Assembly (NCBI RefSeq): GCF_016595525.1
Contig: NZ_JAENII010000006.1
Span: 1-64,000, forward strand
From: Haloferula rosea
GTDB lineage: Bacteria > Verrucomicrobiota > Verrucomicrobiia > Verrucomicrobiales > Akkermansiaceae
Direction of reading: 5' to 3'
Length of the DNA: 64,000 bases
Shown: positions 39,601-46,998 of the stretch, piece by piece
Layout: each line of letters begins with the position of its first letter
Position numbering within the stretch: the first letter of the stretch is position 1
Notes under the pieces: model-generated
What the model was told of the DNA's origin: nothing
Databases searched by the model: none
What the model saw: the letters and a program-made list of their open reading frames with translations, nothing else
Program-made: the position numbers and the translations under genes

Positions 39601-40090
39601 CAACTCATCCCTCGTGATTCATGAAGGGAAGACCGGGGCTTCATCGAGTGCTGCCATCACGCTGTCTCCGCGGGCATTTGTCGGCCTTGTCCTGTCCTAC
39701 GAAGCGGCAAGCCATACAATTTCCCTGAAGTCCGGAGATGTCTCGACCTCGTTGGTGTTGGGGGGATCCTATGGGGCTCTTGGAGTCACTGCGATGGGAG
39801 CCTCCGCCATGGAGGGAGAGATCACGACGCTGCGACCGGTGATGGCAGGGTCGGGTGAAGAGACCTCACGGCTCCAGTTGGATGTCGGTGACGAAACCAT
39901 GGTGCTGTCGGCCCGGCTCGGAAGCTCACCTCCCTTTGCCCCTCGACTTGAACGCTCTCTCGGCCTCGTGGAGTTCAACCCGGATGCCAACGCGCTGACC
40001 GAATCCCTCGGAGGTGGTCTCTTTCGCGTCAGCTCCTCGGCGTCCGGCGAAGCGGCTGAATTTTACCGACTCAATCTCTCGCAACCCTGA
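36626..40090 (+). CDS. Multi-domain secreted sulfatase with N-terminal shared beta domain and LamG
   Basis: 1154 residues. After a signal peptide (FPSVIILIAFSVPSAVDA) comes the shared beta domain (about 20-210; ATGGDDIRADNGQ, MAIPIWANS, VDSFHVNFDTPI, AVRLKEG). About 215-440 is a beta-solenoid of autotransporter-associated type (SGMFTVSGDLVVGRNSS, NGGTLSVGGDAMFG). The sulfatase (about 449-890) starts RPNIILLFTDDQGYADLRL with the formylglycine site CHPSR (Cys504, Arg508), then GKWHLGDTVEF and FMYVSFTAVHGPV. A LamG-like domain (about 930-1080) follows, and the end LERSLGLVEF...FYRLNLSQP resembles the recurring tail. Sulfatase with carbohydrate-binding modules suggests a surface-bound enzyme on sulfated polysaccharide. 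Confidence 0.88.
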   Translation: MKFPSVIILIAFSVPSAVDAASFVKGHTGGTGSELLDDNGGGGADLFVDASATGGDDIRADNGQINRAFLVENVWNVGAAVELSGMAIPIWANSDSTDNTNNTQNGTLTVDFYDVGADGAFSGIGAETLINSVPVSFTLANSGVDSFHVNFDTPIAFTSSGTGVAMVLTHSAAVRLKEGPAGSGVTQVNRDSGAPLGSGNLFSMTLAGSAVGGSPPPTSNTATQSGNWDEVVWDVSSGGTTQGGLAGSDTALVGQYRTIRYRGIPADQTIATLQLGESSSAPGQGVFELDSGMFTVSGDLVVGRNSSPNDSFVHVNGGTLSVGGDAMFGRSVEACDGSLVIAGGEVDIDGDLALGGFEEGGAMLRFHNPGSSPAIDVGGSLILGRCSLDLTFDSNYAHVPGTIIPLVSFVDRDGQFLNFRHNQDFNCGPNRFRIEYLTDSIQLVALENWAPSSARPNIILLFTDDQGYADLRLHGDARYPMPTLETLASTGARFTDAYVSAGVCHPSRCGLLTGVHQQRLGSDNNLGGPSYNGMATAQRTVPRRLQGLGYKTYGIGKWHLGDTVEFHPNLRGFDHWYGMWAGSRSYWSSTSEGNVFQDQMMPDFASEDDTYLTDRIGDKTVDFIDQHLSSSTDPFFMYVSFTAVHGPVDIDSPPAPKPADPRYARLASEFGLDASDYENSPRTFGQSQAVADKNRYDLAAMTLALDENIGKIVDRLSETPGLLENTLIVYLNDNGGAEWAQGFGGNYSYNNPLKGKKGGSMQDGSIRVPCVASWPGGFAGNQVINEPVTSLDFVATFVNAAGDAPVAARNGLDGLDLMPLIRDGSALPEDRVISWRAGGVTGGGTAIRQGDWKLWINDPGGAPQLYNLRSDIDENNNRSAEQPALADELLERYLAWEAGTLPPAYGTADTLLDSGLERHPFTGGLRLKTPSVTPLWQSASRRNPLSLNSGFSLGFLLRASEVGPFGPSSGLWHALADSTNRSEFIRFGIDYDNSSLVIHEGKTGASSSAAITLSPRAFVGLVLSYEAASHTISLKSGDVSTSLVLGGSYGALGVTAMGASAMEGEITTLRPVMAGSGEETSRLQLDVGDETMVLSARLGSSPPFAPRLERSLGLVEFNPDANALTESLGGGLFRVSSSASGEAAEFYRLNLSQP

Positions 40091-40114
40091 AGAAACAAAA
40101 CCCCATCCAAACCC

Positions 40115-42352
40115 ATGAATCCACCAATCCTCACAGGCATCATTCCGGCCTGTTTGCTCATTGTTCCCTCATTTGCCGCCGACTTTCAAAAGGGCGATGT
40201 CACCAGCGGTCTTACCGGCACCTTGTTCTTCGATGATTCGGTCACCGGGGGTGGTGATGATACGACCAATCAACCCAATGCGTCGGCCTCAGTGCGATTC
40301 TGTGATCTCGATGGTGACGGAAGCACCTTGCCACCCGGTGCTTCCGGAGTGGTCACCATTCAAGGATTCGGCTTTGCCACTTCGGGCACTGCTGGGGCGA
40401 ACGATGCCACAAGTGTGAATGTCAGTGTCAGCTATCTCGGTGCTGATGAACTGTTTGGTGGAGGGGACGATGTCCTGATCGGGTCGGAGACCGTGGGATA
40501 CACCCACGACGGCGCCGGCGAATACTACGTGAACTTTGAAACAGAAATGTCGGCTCTGATCGATGGGATCGGAAGCCGCTTCCGGATCGTTGTCACGCCG
40601 ACCAATGATGCTGGGACAGGTTCGATTCGTTTCAAGACGGGTGCACTTGCCTTCGAGGCATTCAATGGGCCCAAGCTGAGTCTTTCTGGAACCTATACGC
40701 TCGCTACGACTGACACCGATATGGACGGCTTGGCAGATATCGTGGAGACGGGTGGTGTGTTCGCCAATGGAGATCCACTGGGGACTTTCGTCAGTTCAGC
40801 GGACACCGGCACGTGGGTCGACGTTGATGATTCGGATGGTGATGGCATCAAGGACGGAGAAGAAGTCCTGGGAGAAACCATCAGCGGGCAGCTTTACACA
40901 TCAGACCCCACGAACCCGCATACGGACGGTGACGGCATCAGCGATGGGGATGAGGTGAATGGCACCCTCAATGTGAATTGGTTCAACGATCCGACCGATC
41001 CGGCCTCTGACGATACGGACGGCGACAACATTTCCGATGCCGACGAGATCAACATTACCGGAACCAACCCCGCGGATCCAGACAGTGATGGCGACGGTCT
41101 CAACGACGATGTCGAAGATGCGAATCAGAACGGGATTCTGGATGAAGGGGAAACCAGCCCCATCGATTTCAGCACTGACGGTGACAGCCTGCCTGATTCA
41201 TGGGAGATCGCCAACGGACTTGATCCGCGCGACGACGGCAGCGTCGATCCGGTCAATGGAGACAATGGCGATCCGGATCTCGATCTGCTGACCAACATTG
41301 ACGAATACAATGGCGGGGTGGACAGCAGTGACCCGAACCGCCCTGATACCGACCGGGACGGGCTGACGGATAAGGAGGAGTGGGACCTGTTCCTGAGCCT
41401 GGTGGATCGTGATACCGACAATGACGGTCTGTCGGATGCCTTCGAGATCGCCAATGGGCTCGACGCGTTTGCCAATGCTGACTTCGACAACGACACCTTC
41501 TCGGACCGGCTTGAGGTTCGATTCTATGGGTCCGACCCGAAAGACCCGCTCAGCAATCCTGATGATGGATTCACTCCGACTCCGGGGTCTTTCACTCCGT
41601 TGCAGGATGCCGGCACCGTGGCCCCTGGTGGAACCCTGGATCTGAGCGGAACCCTTGGTTCAGCCTTCGTCAATGAAGTCGCGACCGGTGGGGGTGACTT
41701 TGACTACGGCGGTGGGGTGACGAATTTCACCGTGGTCTATCCGAATGCTTTCTCGGGTCCCGGTGCTCAAGTGTCGCTGACCGGCTTGGCCTATGTCGTT
41801 CCCGGGGCCTTCAATGCCTCGGGAGATATCCTGGTCGAGTTCTTCGACCCAGGGGCAGATGGTGTGTTCGATGGGGTGGATCAGGATCTTCTCGTCGGGA
41901 GTGCGAAGGGATCGTTGACGACGACCGGTGCCACCACGGTGATGTATTGGAATTTCGATACTCCCATCAATTTCACCAGCCTGGGTAGCGCGCTAGGAGT
42001 GAAGATCTCTTCGACGGGGAACATCCGGTTCAAGGCGCAAAACAACTTCGCATCGGGATTCTGGCAGCGCGACGATGGGAGTGGCACATTCGGCAACGTA
42101 AGGGCGATGCGGCTATCGCTCGGCGGCAGTGTCATCAACCCAGCCGGACCGACGATTGAAAGCATCACCCGGACCGGGACTCTGACGACGCTGACCTGGA
42201 GTCTGGGAAGTGCTCCGACCGTCACCCTGGAGCGTTCGCTTGATCTCGGGGTGTCGGATGCTTGGCAACCGGTGCTCGAGGACACCACGGACACGAGCTA
42301 CCAGGAAAATTCTTCTGACGACCGCGCATTCTTCCGCTTGGTTCATCCATGA
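40115..42352 (+). CDS. Secreted calcium-binding thrombospondin-3 repeat protein with two shared beta domains
   Basis: 745 residues, signal GIIPACLLIVPSFAA. A copy of the locus-specific beta domain lies at the N-terminus (about 22-200; GAGEYYVNFETEM, GSIRFKTG) and another near the C-terminus (about 500-670; VATGGGDFDYGGG, YWNFDTPINF, GNIRFKAQ). Between them are about ten thrombospondin type 3-like calcium repeats (DxDxDGxxD, e.g. TDGDGISDGDE, DSDGDGLNDDVED). The tail has VTLERSLDLGVSDAW and ends FFRLVHP. It probably is a stiff calcium-dependent stalk carrying two binding domains. It begins 24 bases after the sulfatase fusion. Confidence 0.85.
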   Translation: MNPPILTGIIPACLLIVPSFAADFQKGDVTSGLTGTLFFDDSVTGGGDDTTNQPNASASVRFCDLDGDGSTLPPGASGVVTIQGFGFATSGTAGANDATSVNVSVSYLGADELFGGGDDVLIGSETVGYTHDGAGEYYVNFETEMSALIDGIGSRFRIVVTPTNDAGTGSIRFKTGALAFEAFNGPKLSLSGTYTLATTDTDMDGLADIVETGGVFANGDPLGTFVSSADTGTWVDVDDSDGDGIKDGEEVLGETISGQLYTSDPTNPHTDGDGISDGDEVNGTLNVNWFNDPTDPASDDTDGDNISDADEINITGTNPADPDSDGDGLNDDVEDANQNGILDEGETSPIDFSTDGDSLPDSWEIANGLDPRDDGSVDPVNGDNGDPDLDLLTNIDEYNGGVDSSDPNRPDTDRDGLTDKEEWDLFLSLVDRDTDNDGLSDAFEIANGLDAFANADFDNDTFSDRLEVRFYGSDPKDPLSNPDDGFTPTPGSFTPLQDAGTVAPGGTLDLSGTLGSAFVNEVATGGGDFDYGGGVTNFTVVYPNAFSGPGAQVSLTGLAYVVPGAFNASGDILVEFFDPGADGVFDGVDQDLLVGSAKGSLTTTGATTVMYWNFDTPINFTSLGSALGVKISSTGNIRFKAQNNFASGFWQRDDGSGTFGNVRAMRLSLGGSVINPAGPTIESITRTGTLTTLTWSLGSAPTVTLERSLDLGVSDAWQPVLEDTTDTSYQENSSDDRAFFRLVHP

Positions 42353-42358
42353 TGCCTT

Positions 42359-42398
42359 GGACCGGTTGACAGGGATGACCACATCCCTGTTGCTGGTC
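42359..42398. repeat. Hairpin between the thrombospondin-3 gene and the second sulfatase
   Basis: CAGGGATG and CATCCCTG form a perfect 8-bp stem with an ACCA loop; outer GGACC and GGTCC can extend it. It lies 6 bases after the stop. No T-run follows, so it is more likely an mRNA 3' structure or a Rho-dependent stop than an intrinsic terminator. Confidence 0.45.
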
Positions 42399-42476
42399 CT
42401 GCATCGTCCGTGCTGGGTGGTCGCCTGATTCCAGATTGAGTTTAGGTCGACTGTCCCTACCTTTTGTTGCTCGACC

Positions 42477-43931
42477 ATGAATCGCCTCCATCTGCCCCTG
42501 TTTGCCGCCATTGTTGCCTGTCTTGGTTCTGCCCACGGGGCATCTGACTCTTCCAAGAAGCCCAATCTGATGATCATCCTGGCGGACGACATGGGGTATG
42601 GAGACATGGAACACACCGGGACCACCCGACTGAAGACACCCCATCTCAACGACCTCGTCGCCGAGGGGGTGTTCTGCAGTCAGGGTTATGTCGCTTCGCC
42701 CGTTTGTTCGCCATCACGTGCCGGCCTGATCACAGGCCGGGATCCCAGACGGTTCGGATATCAGGGAAACCTGAACATGGGTCCCGAAGGCTACGCGACC
42801 CGCCCTGAACTTCTGGGTCTGCCCCCAGCGGAGCACACGCTGGGCGACCAACTGAAGGCTGCAGGATATGCCACCGGTTTGATCGGCAAGTGGCATCTCG
42901 GCAAGGGGAGCGGCTTCCATCCCAACGAGCGGGGCTTCGATGACTTCTGTGGAATGCTTGGTGGAGGTCACCACTATTTCCCGACCCGGATCGAGAACGC
43001 TTCGATCGAGCGCAACGGGGAGCCCGTGACCCGTTATTCGAGTGAGTATCTGACGGATTTCTTCACCGACGAGGGGATACGATGGATGGAGAAGCACCAT
43101 GAGTCCGGAAAACCCTGGTTCCTATTCATGTCTTACAACGCTCCGCATACCCCGATGCATGCGACTCCGGAGGATCTGGAATTGTTCAAGCACATCAAGA
43201 ACGAGAAACGTCGTACCTACGCGGCCATGATGTATGCTCTCGACCGTGGGGTGGGCCGTCTCCGTGGGTGGCTGAAGGATCATGGAGAGGACCGGAATAC
43301 GCTCATCGTATTTTTGTCGGACAACGGAGGGGCGCCCGACAACGGAAGCTGGAATGGTCCGCTTTCCGCGACCAAGGGCACTCTCAAGGAAGGGGGTGTG
43401 CGGGTTCCCATGATCTGGAACTGGGTGGGTACCCTGCCCGCGGGAGGCGAGTACGATGCGCCGGCCTCGGCACTTGATATTCTCCCAACTTTTCTCGCGG
43501 CTGCGGGCGCAGAGGCCTTGCCTTTGTCTCCACCGATGAGTCACGAGGACAAGAGGAACCGCAAGCGTTCGGTCGCCCGCTATGGCGCTTATGATGGCGT
43601 GAACCTGCTGCCTTCGCTGAAGGGTGATAAAGAGGCCCGGCGTCGCACGCTTTTCTGGCGACTCCAGGGTCAATCGGCCGTGCTCGACGGAGCGGACAAG
43701 CTCATTCGCCCCCCTCACCGACCGGCGCAGTTTTTCCGTCCGGCGGAGGATCCCGGCGAGCTTCGGGATCTGGCGCCCGAACGAGGTGAGCGCTTCGAGG
43801 CGCTCTTCCGGATGCTCGGAGAGTGGGAGTCGAGTCTCAGCACGGTTCCACTGTGGGGTTCTTCGCCCTATTGGGATGGCGAGAGTTCGAGGCTCTACGA
43901 GCAGCGCAAGGTCACGGACGAACCGGAGTGA
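42477..43931 (+). CDS. Secreted sulfatase (S1 family)
   Basis: 484 residues, signal HLPLFAAIVACLGSAHG. Metal-binding start KPNLMIILADDMGYGDME (Asp37-Asp38), formylglycine site CSPSR (Cys77, Arg81), GKWHLGKGSGFHPNERGFD, FLFMSYNAPHTPMHA and FLSDNGGAP are all in place, so the enzyme should be active once matured. It follows the ECF/FecR-LamG/sulfatase locus on the same strand after 124 bases and a hairpin. Two sulfatases with different inserts suggest stepwise desulfation of one polymer, an inference. No lyase or hydrolase accompanies them here. Confidence 0.92.
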   Translation: MNRLHLPLFAAIVACLGSAHGASDSSKKPNLMIILADDMGYGDMEHTGTTRLKTPHLNDLVAEGVFCSQGYVASPVCSPSRAGLITGRDPRRFGYQGNLNMGPEGYATRPELLGLPPAEHTLGDQLKAAGYATGLIGKWHLGKGSGFHPNERGFDDFCGMLGGGHHYFPTRIENASIERNGEPVTRYSSEYLTDFFTDEGIRWMEKHHESGKPWFLFMSYNAPHTPMHATPEDLELFKHIKNEKRRTYAAMMYALDRGVGRLRGWLKDHGEDRNTLIVFLSDNGGAPDNGSWNGPLSATKGTLKEGGVRVPMIWNWVGTLPAGGEYDAPASALDILPTFLAAAGAEALPLSPPMSHEDKRNRKRSVARYGAYDGVNLLPSLKGDKEARRRTLFWRLQGQSAVLDGADKLIRPPHRPAQFFRPAEDPGELRDLAPERGERFEALFRMLGEWESSLSTVPLWGSSPYWDGESSRLYEQRKVTDEPE

Positions 43932-43970
43932 TTTGGTTTCTCCCTGATCAGGGGTTTCGGAACGGGACTG

Positions 43971-45050
43971 TCATTTTTCCCGGCTGGCGATCATTTTGAT
44001 CAATTCGTCGACACGCACCTTGCCCAGCGGAGTGCGTGGCAGACGGTCGAACCGTACGCTGGAGGTGACTCTCCACGGTCCGGTATGATTCGAGTGATAG
44101 CGCTCGAGGACCGGAACTACGTCATCCCTCGTATGTGCAAGGACAAGCCGGTGTCCGTTGCGGGCGTCGGGAACGGCGACGACGCTGGCCTCTTCGAGCG
44201 CGAGGTCCTGTTCGATTTCGGACAGGTCCACCAATTCGCCGAGGATCTTCACGCATCGGTCGGCGCGCCCGAGGACGGTCAGGCGGTTGGACTCCAGGGT
44301 GACCCTGTCCTCGGTTCCAAACCAAGGCTGGGACCGGGCTTCGAAGCACCAGCGGTCCTTCCAGAGGAGGCTGGCGCGGAAGAGGGATTCGCCGCGGATT
44401 TCAAGGCACCCTGATTCTCCGATCCGGGCGCTCCAATGGGGAAGGATGGGAAGGGTCTCCGGCGAGTAGGGCTGGCTCAGCGAGGCGAGGGATTGGGTGG
44501 CGATCTGGGAGCCTGCTTCCGTCATGCCGTAGCTGGCGAGGACCGGCCATCCCAGCGCCCGTGCTTTTTCGCCCAATGGACTCGCGAGTCGTCCGCCTCC
44601 GACGACGATGGTTTTCAAGGTGCTTGGGGCCTTGAGTGATGCATTGACCAAGTCATGGACCTGTGTCGGGACGAGGGAGAGGTGGTTCACTTCGTGCTGG
44701 GTCAGCCAGGTGTGGAAAGCAACGGCATTCCAGCGCTGCTGGTAGCATGCCAGAGGACATCCAGCTTCGTAGGCGCGGGCGATCACGCCGAATCCTCCGA
44801 CGTGATTCAGCGGGAGTGCCAGGCCCCAGAGCTCGTCCGCTTTCACCGCGAGGTGGGCGTTCACGATGGATGCGGAGAGCAGCAAGCCATCCCGGGAAAG
44901 GCCCCGCCATTTCGGGGGTCCCGACGACCCGGAGGTGCGGAACCAGACCAGCCCCTCGGGGTCGGTGGCATCCGCGGGGAAACGTGACCCGGGAGCGACG
45001 AGCTTGTTGCTTGCCCAGAAGGCGGGGTCGATCAATCGAGTCGTTTCCAT
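43971..45050 (-). CDS. menE: o-Succinylbenzoate-CoA ligase
   Basis: Activates o-succinylbenzoate with ATP and CoA in menaquinone biosynthesis. 359 residues, short for the AMP-binding superfamily, as usual for compact MenE. The P-loop-like adenylation motif is WFRTSGSSGPPK; LASYGMTEAGSQIA, FGTEDRV, LTVLGRADRCVKILGELVDL and the final RTPLGKVRVDEL (catalytic Lys region) follow the family order. It overlaps menC by 19 bases, so the two are translated as a pair. Assignment rests on this linkage as well as on the fold. Confidence 0.92.
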   Translation of the reverse strand: METTRLIDPAFWASNKLVAPGSRFPADATDPEGLVWFRTSGSSGPPKWRGLSRDGLLLSASIVNAHLAVKADELWGLALPLNHVGGFGVIARAYEAGCPLACYQQRWNAVAFHTWLTQHEVNHLSLVPTQVHDLVNASLKAPSTLKTIVVGGGRLASPLGEKARALGWPVLASYGMTEAGSQIATQSLASLSQPYSPETLPILPHWSARIGESGCLEIRGESLFRASLLWKDRWCFEARSQPWFGTEDRVTLESNRLTVLGRADRCVKILGELVDLSEIEQDLALEEASVVAVPDARNGHRLVLAHTRDDVVPVLERYHSNHTGPWRVTSSVRFDRLPRTPLGKVRVDELIKMIASREK

Positions 45051-45991
45051 GGCAGCTTCTCAAGCAGATCATCGAAACCCAGTCCGGTGCCGCCCGCTGG
45101 CTTGAATTCAGGGGACCAACGACCAAGTCGTTCGGCGAAGTCGGTGGGTGCGAAGAGTTGGTGGGTCTGCAGACCGCAAAGTCCGACCAAGCCCGGGAAC
45201 TGGACGTTCAGCTTGGCTGCTTCCCATGCGGCGAAGCACTGACCCAGCGGGTGATCCATGTAGCTGGTCACGATCACTTGCTGTCCCTGCTTCGCGGCGG
45301 CTTCGGCCAGCAGCCAAGGCTCATCAACGGCAGGTTTCACCACCATGACCTGTGCTGAATCGCACAGCGGAGCGGCTTCCCGATCCACGGCGAGAGGCAC
45401 CTTGACCGTGCGGCCAAGTTCCTTCCAGCGCGAGGCGCTGTAGGGGCAGGGATCTTCGACGAAGTCCATCCGTTGACGGATGTTCTCGGGGATCTCCAAC
45501 AGGAACTTGGTGGCCTGATCCGGTTCCAGAACTTCGTTGAAGTCCAATCGCCACCGGATGTTGGGGTGGGCTTCGGCTGTCTTGAGGAGGAACTCCAGTT
45601 CCATCTTCAAATCACGGCCGGCCTTCATTTTGAAGCACCTGAAGCCCTTCGAAAGCGCACTCTCAACGATCCGGTCATCCAGCCAAGGCAGGGTAGCGTG
45701 GCTCATGGGTAGATCGATTTCCTCCAGCAGGGGGTCGCCGATGAAGCGGGCGTCGGCATCCTCCTTGGCACAGCGGAGCGCACGACGGACGATCGGCCAC
45801 CGGCGTGGTCCCTTCAGGTCGTCGAGGCAGCGCTGCAGGGAGGGGTCACCGAGTTCGGGCCAGGGCTGCATGCAGGCGAAGCCGTCATCGACCCGAAGCA
45901 GGACCCCCTCGACCTCGCGCTTGTTGCTTTTCGAGTTCAAGGGCTGGCGGGTCACCAGCTTGTATTTCCAATACCACAGATCTTCGGCCAC
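45032..45991 (-). CDS. menC: o-Succinylbenzoate synthase
   Basis: Enolase-superfamily dehydratase of menaquinone biosynthesis. 319 residues. Barrel motifs: FKMKAGRD (catalytic KxK), LDFNEVL and FVEDPCP (metal ligands), PLAVDREAA and VMVVKPAVDEP (second Lys). AGGTGLGFDDLLEKLPW near the end is typical. The N-terminal capping domain is present but short, as in the divergent MenC group. It lies 30 bases after menA and overlaps menE, forming menA-menC-menE. Confidence 0.92.
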   Translation of the reverse strand: MAEDLWYWKYKLVTRQPLNSKSNKREVEGVLLRVDDGFACMQPWPELGDPSLQRCLDDLKGPRRWPIVRRALRCAKEDADARFIGDPLLEEIDLPMSHATLPWLDDRIVESALSKGFRCFKMKAGRDLKMELEFLLKTAEAHPNIRWRLDFNEVLEPDQATKFLLEIPENIRQRMDFVEDPCPYSASRWKELGRTVKVPLAVDREAAPLCDSAQVMVVKPAVDEPWLLAEAAAKQGQQVIVTSYMDHPLGQCFAAWEAAKLNVQFPGLVGLCGLQTHQLFAPTDFAERLGRWSPEFKPAGGTGLGFDDLLEKLPWKRLD

Positions 45992-46021
45992 GCCGGAGAC
46001 TCCATCCTCCCGGCTGGCCGA

Positions 46022-46912
46022 TCAACCGGGAATCACGGCCAGGACGTGAAAGAGGCCTGCGAATGCCACCAACTGGAGGCCGGAAAGTGCGAGCATCCGG
46101 TTCATGCCCGGGCCTTCGGGTTCGGTCAGGGCGCTCCATGAGAGCCTGAGCCCGATCGACAGGACGGGCAGGATTGCCAGGGTCAGCCAGGGCTGGCCGA
46201 GAAAGACCCAGAGCACCCCGAGGATCACGGGTAGTTTGATCTCCGCCCAGATCATCAAGCGGGCGGGTTTCGGTCCCCATCTCACTGCCAGCGTCCGTTT
46301 TCCGGTCGAGGCATCCTCTTCGCGGTCCCGCAGGTTGTTGATGGAGATGAGCACGCAGGACAGCAGGCCGATCTGGGAACCGAGGAGGAGCGATTCCAGC
46401 CGCCACTCCTGCAACTGGACGAAGACCGTCCCGGCCACCGCCACCCAGCCGAAGAAGACGAGTACGAAGAGCTCTCCCATGCCCCGGTAGGCGAGCGGGA
46501 ACGGGCCTCCTGTGTAGCCGTAAGCGAGAAACAGCGAAGGAACCCCGATCGCCAGGATCGGCCAGCCCGCCACTTGGAACAGATACCACCCGCAGACGGT
46601 AGCTGCGACGAGGAAGATGCCACCGGAAACCATCACGGCGCGCCGTGACATCAGACCGCTCGCCGTCGCCCGCTGAGGGCCGATCCGCCGCTCTGTGTCC
46701 GCTCCTTTGGCGGCGTCGATGGCGTCGTTGAAGAAGTTGGTGGCAATCTGGATGCACACCGCGCCCAGCAGGGTGGCGACGGCCGCGAGCAGGCTCCAGG
46801 AACCGGAAAGCTTCCACGCCAGAACGGTCCCTGCCCACACCGGCACAATCGCAGCCGGGAGGGTCTTCGGTCGGGTGGCCAGAAGGAATGCTCGGATCAC
46901 GGCGCACAACAA
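46022..46912 (-). CDS. menA: 1,4-Dihydroxy-2-naphthoate polyprenyltransferase
   Basis: Attaches the polyprenyl tail to DHNA, giving demethylmenaquinone, in the inner membrane. 296 residues with about eight or nine hydrophobic segments. Both Asp motifs of the UbiA family are present: FFNDAIDAAKGADTE and LRDREEDASTGKRTL. RPKTLPAAIVPV is the usual MenA N-terminal signature. It starts 22 bases downstream of a strong terminator that ends the beta-barrel gene, which leaves little room for its own promoter. Confidence 0.94.
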   Translation of the reverse strand: MLCAVIRAFLLATRPKTLPAAIVPVWAGTVLAWKLSGSWSLLAAVATLLGAVCIQIATNFFNDAIDAAKGADTERRIGPQRATASGLMSRRAVMVSGGIFLVAATVCGWYLFQVAGWPILAIGVPSLFLAYGYTGGPFPLAYRGMGELFVLVFFGWVAVAGTVFVQLQEWRLESLLLGSQIGLLSCVLISINNLRDREEDASTGKRTLAVRWGPKPARLMIWAEIKLPVILGVLWVFLGQPWLTLAILPVLSIGLRLSWSALTEPEGPGMNRMLALSGLQLVAFAGLFHVLAVIPG

Positions 46913-46934
46913 GCCGCGTCACCCAGTCCCACAA

Positions 46935-46974
46935 AAGAAAAAACGGCCGCTCCAGAAGAATCCGGAGCGGCCGT
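46935..46974 (-). terminator. Rho-independent terminator between the beta-barrel gene and menA
   Basis: Reading leftward, ACGGCCGCTCC and GGAGCGGCCGT form an 11-bp perfect stem with a 10-nt loop, followed by TTTTTTC. It begins 24 bases after the beta-barrel stop codon, and menA starts 22 bases beyond its T-run. Confidence 0.88.
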
Positions 46975-46998
46975 GAGTGGGTTCAGAATGATCCGAAC

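Noticed and set aside
45885-46934. 349-residue open frame on the minus strand overlapping menA
   Set aside because: It is menA read in another frame; the menA frame has both Asp-rich motifs and the right length.
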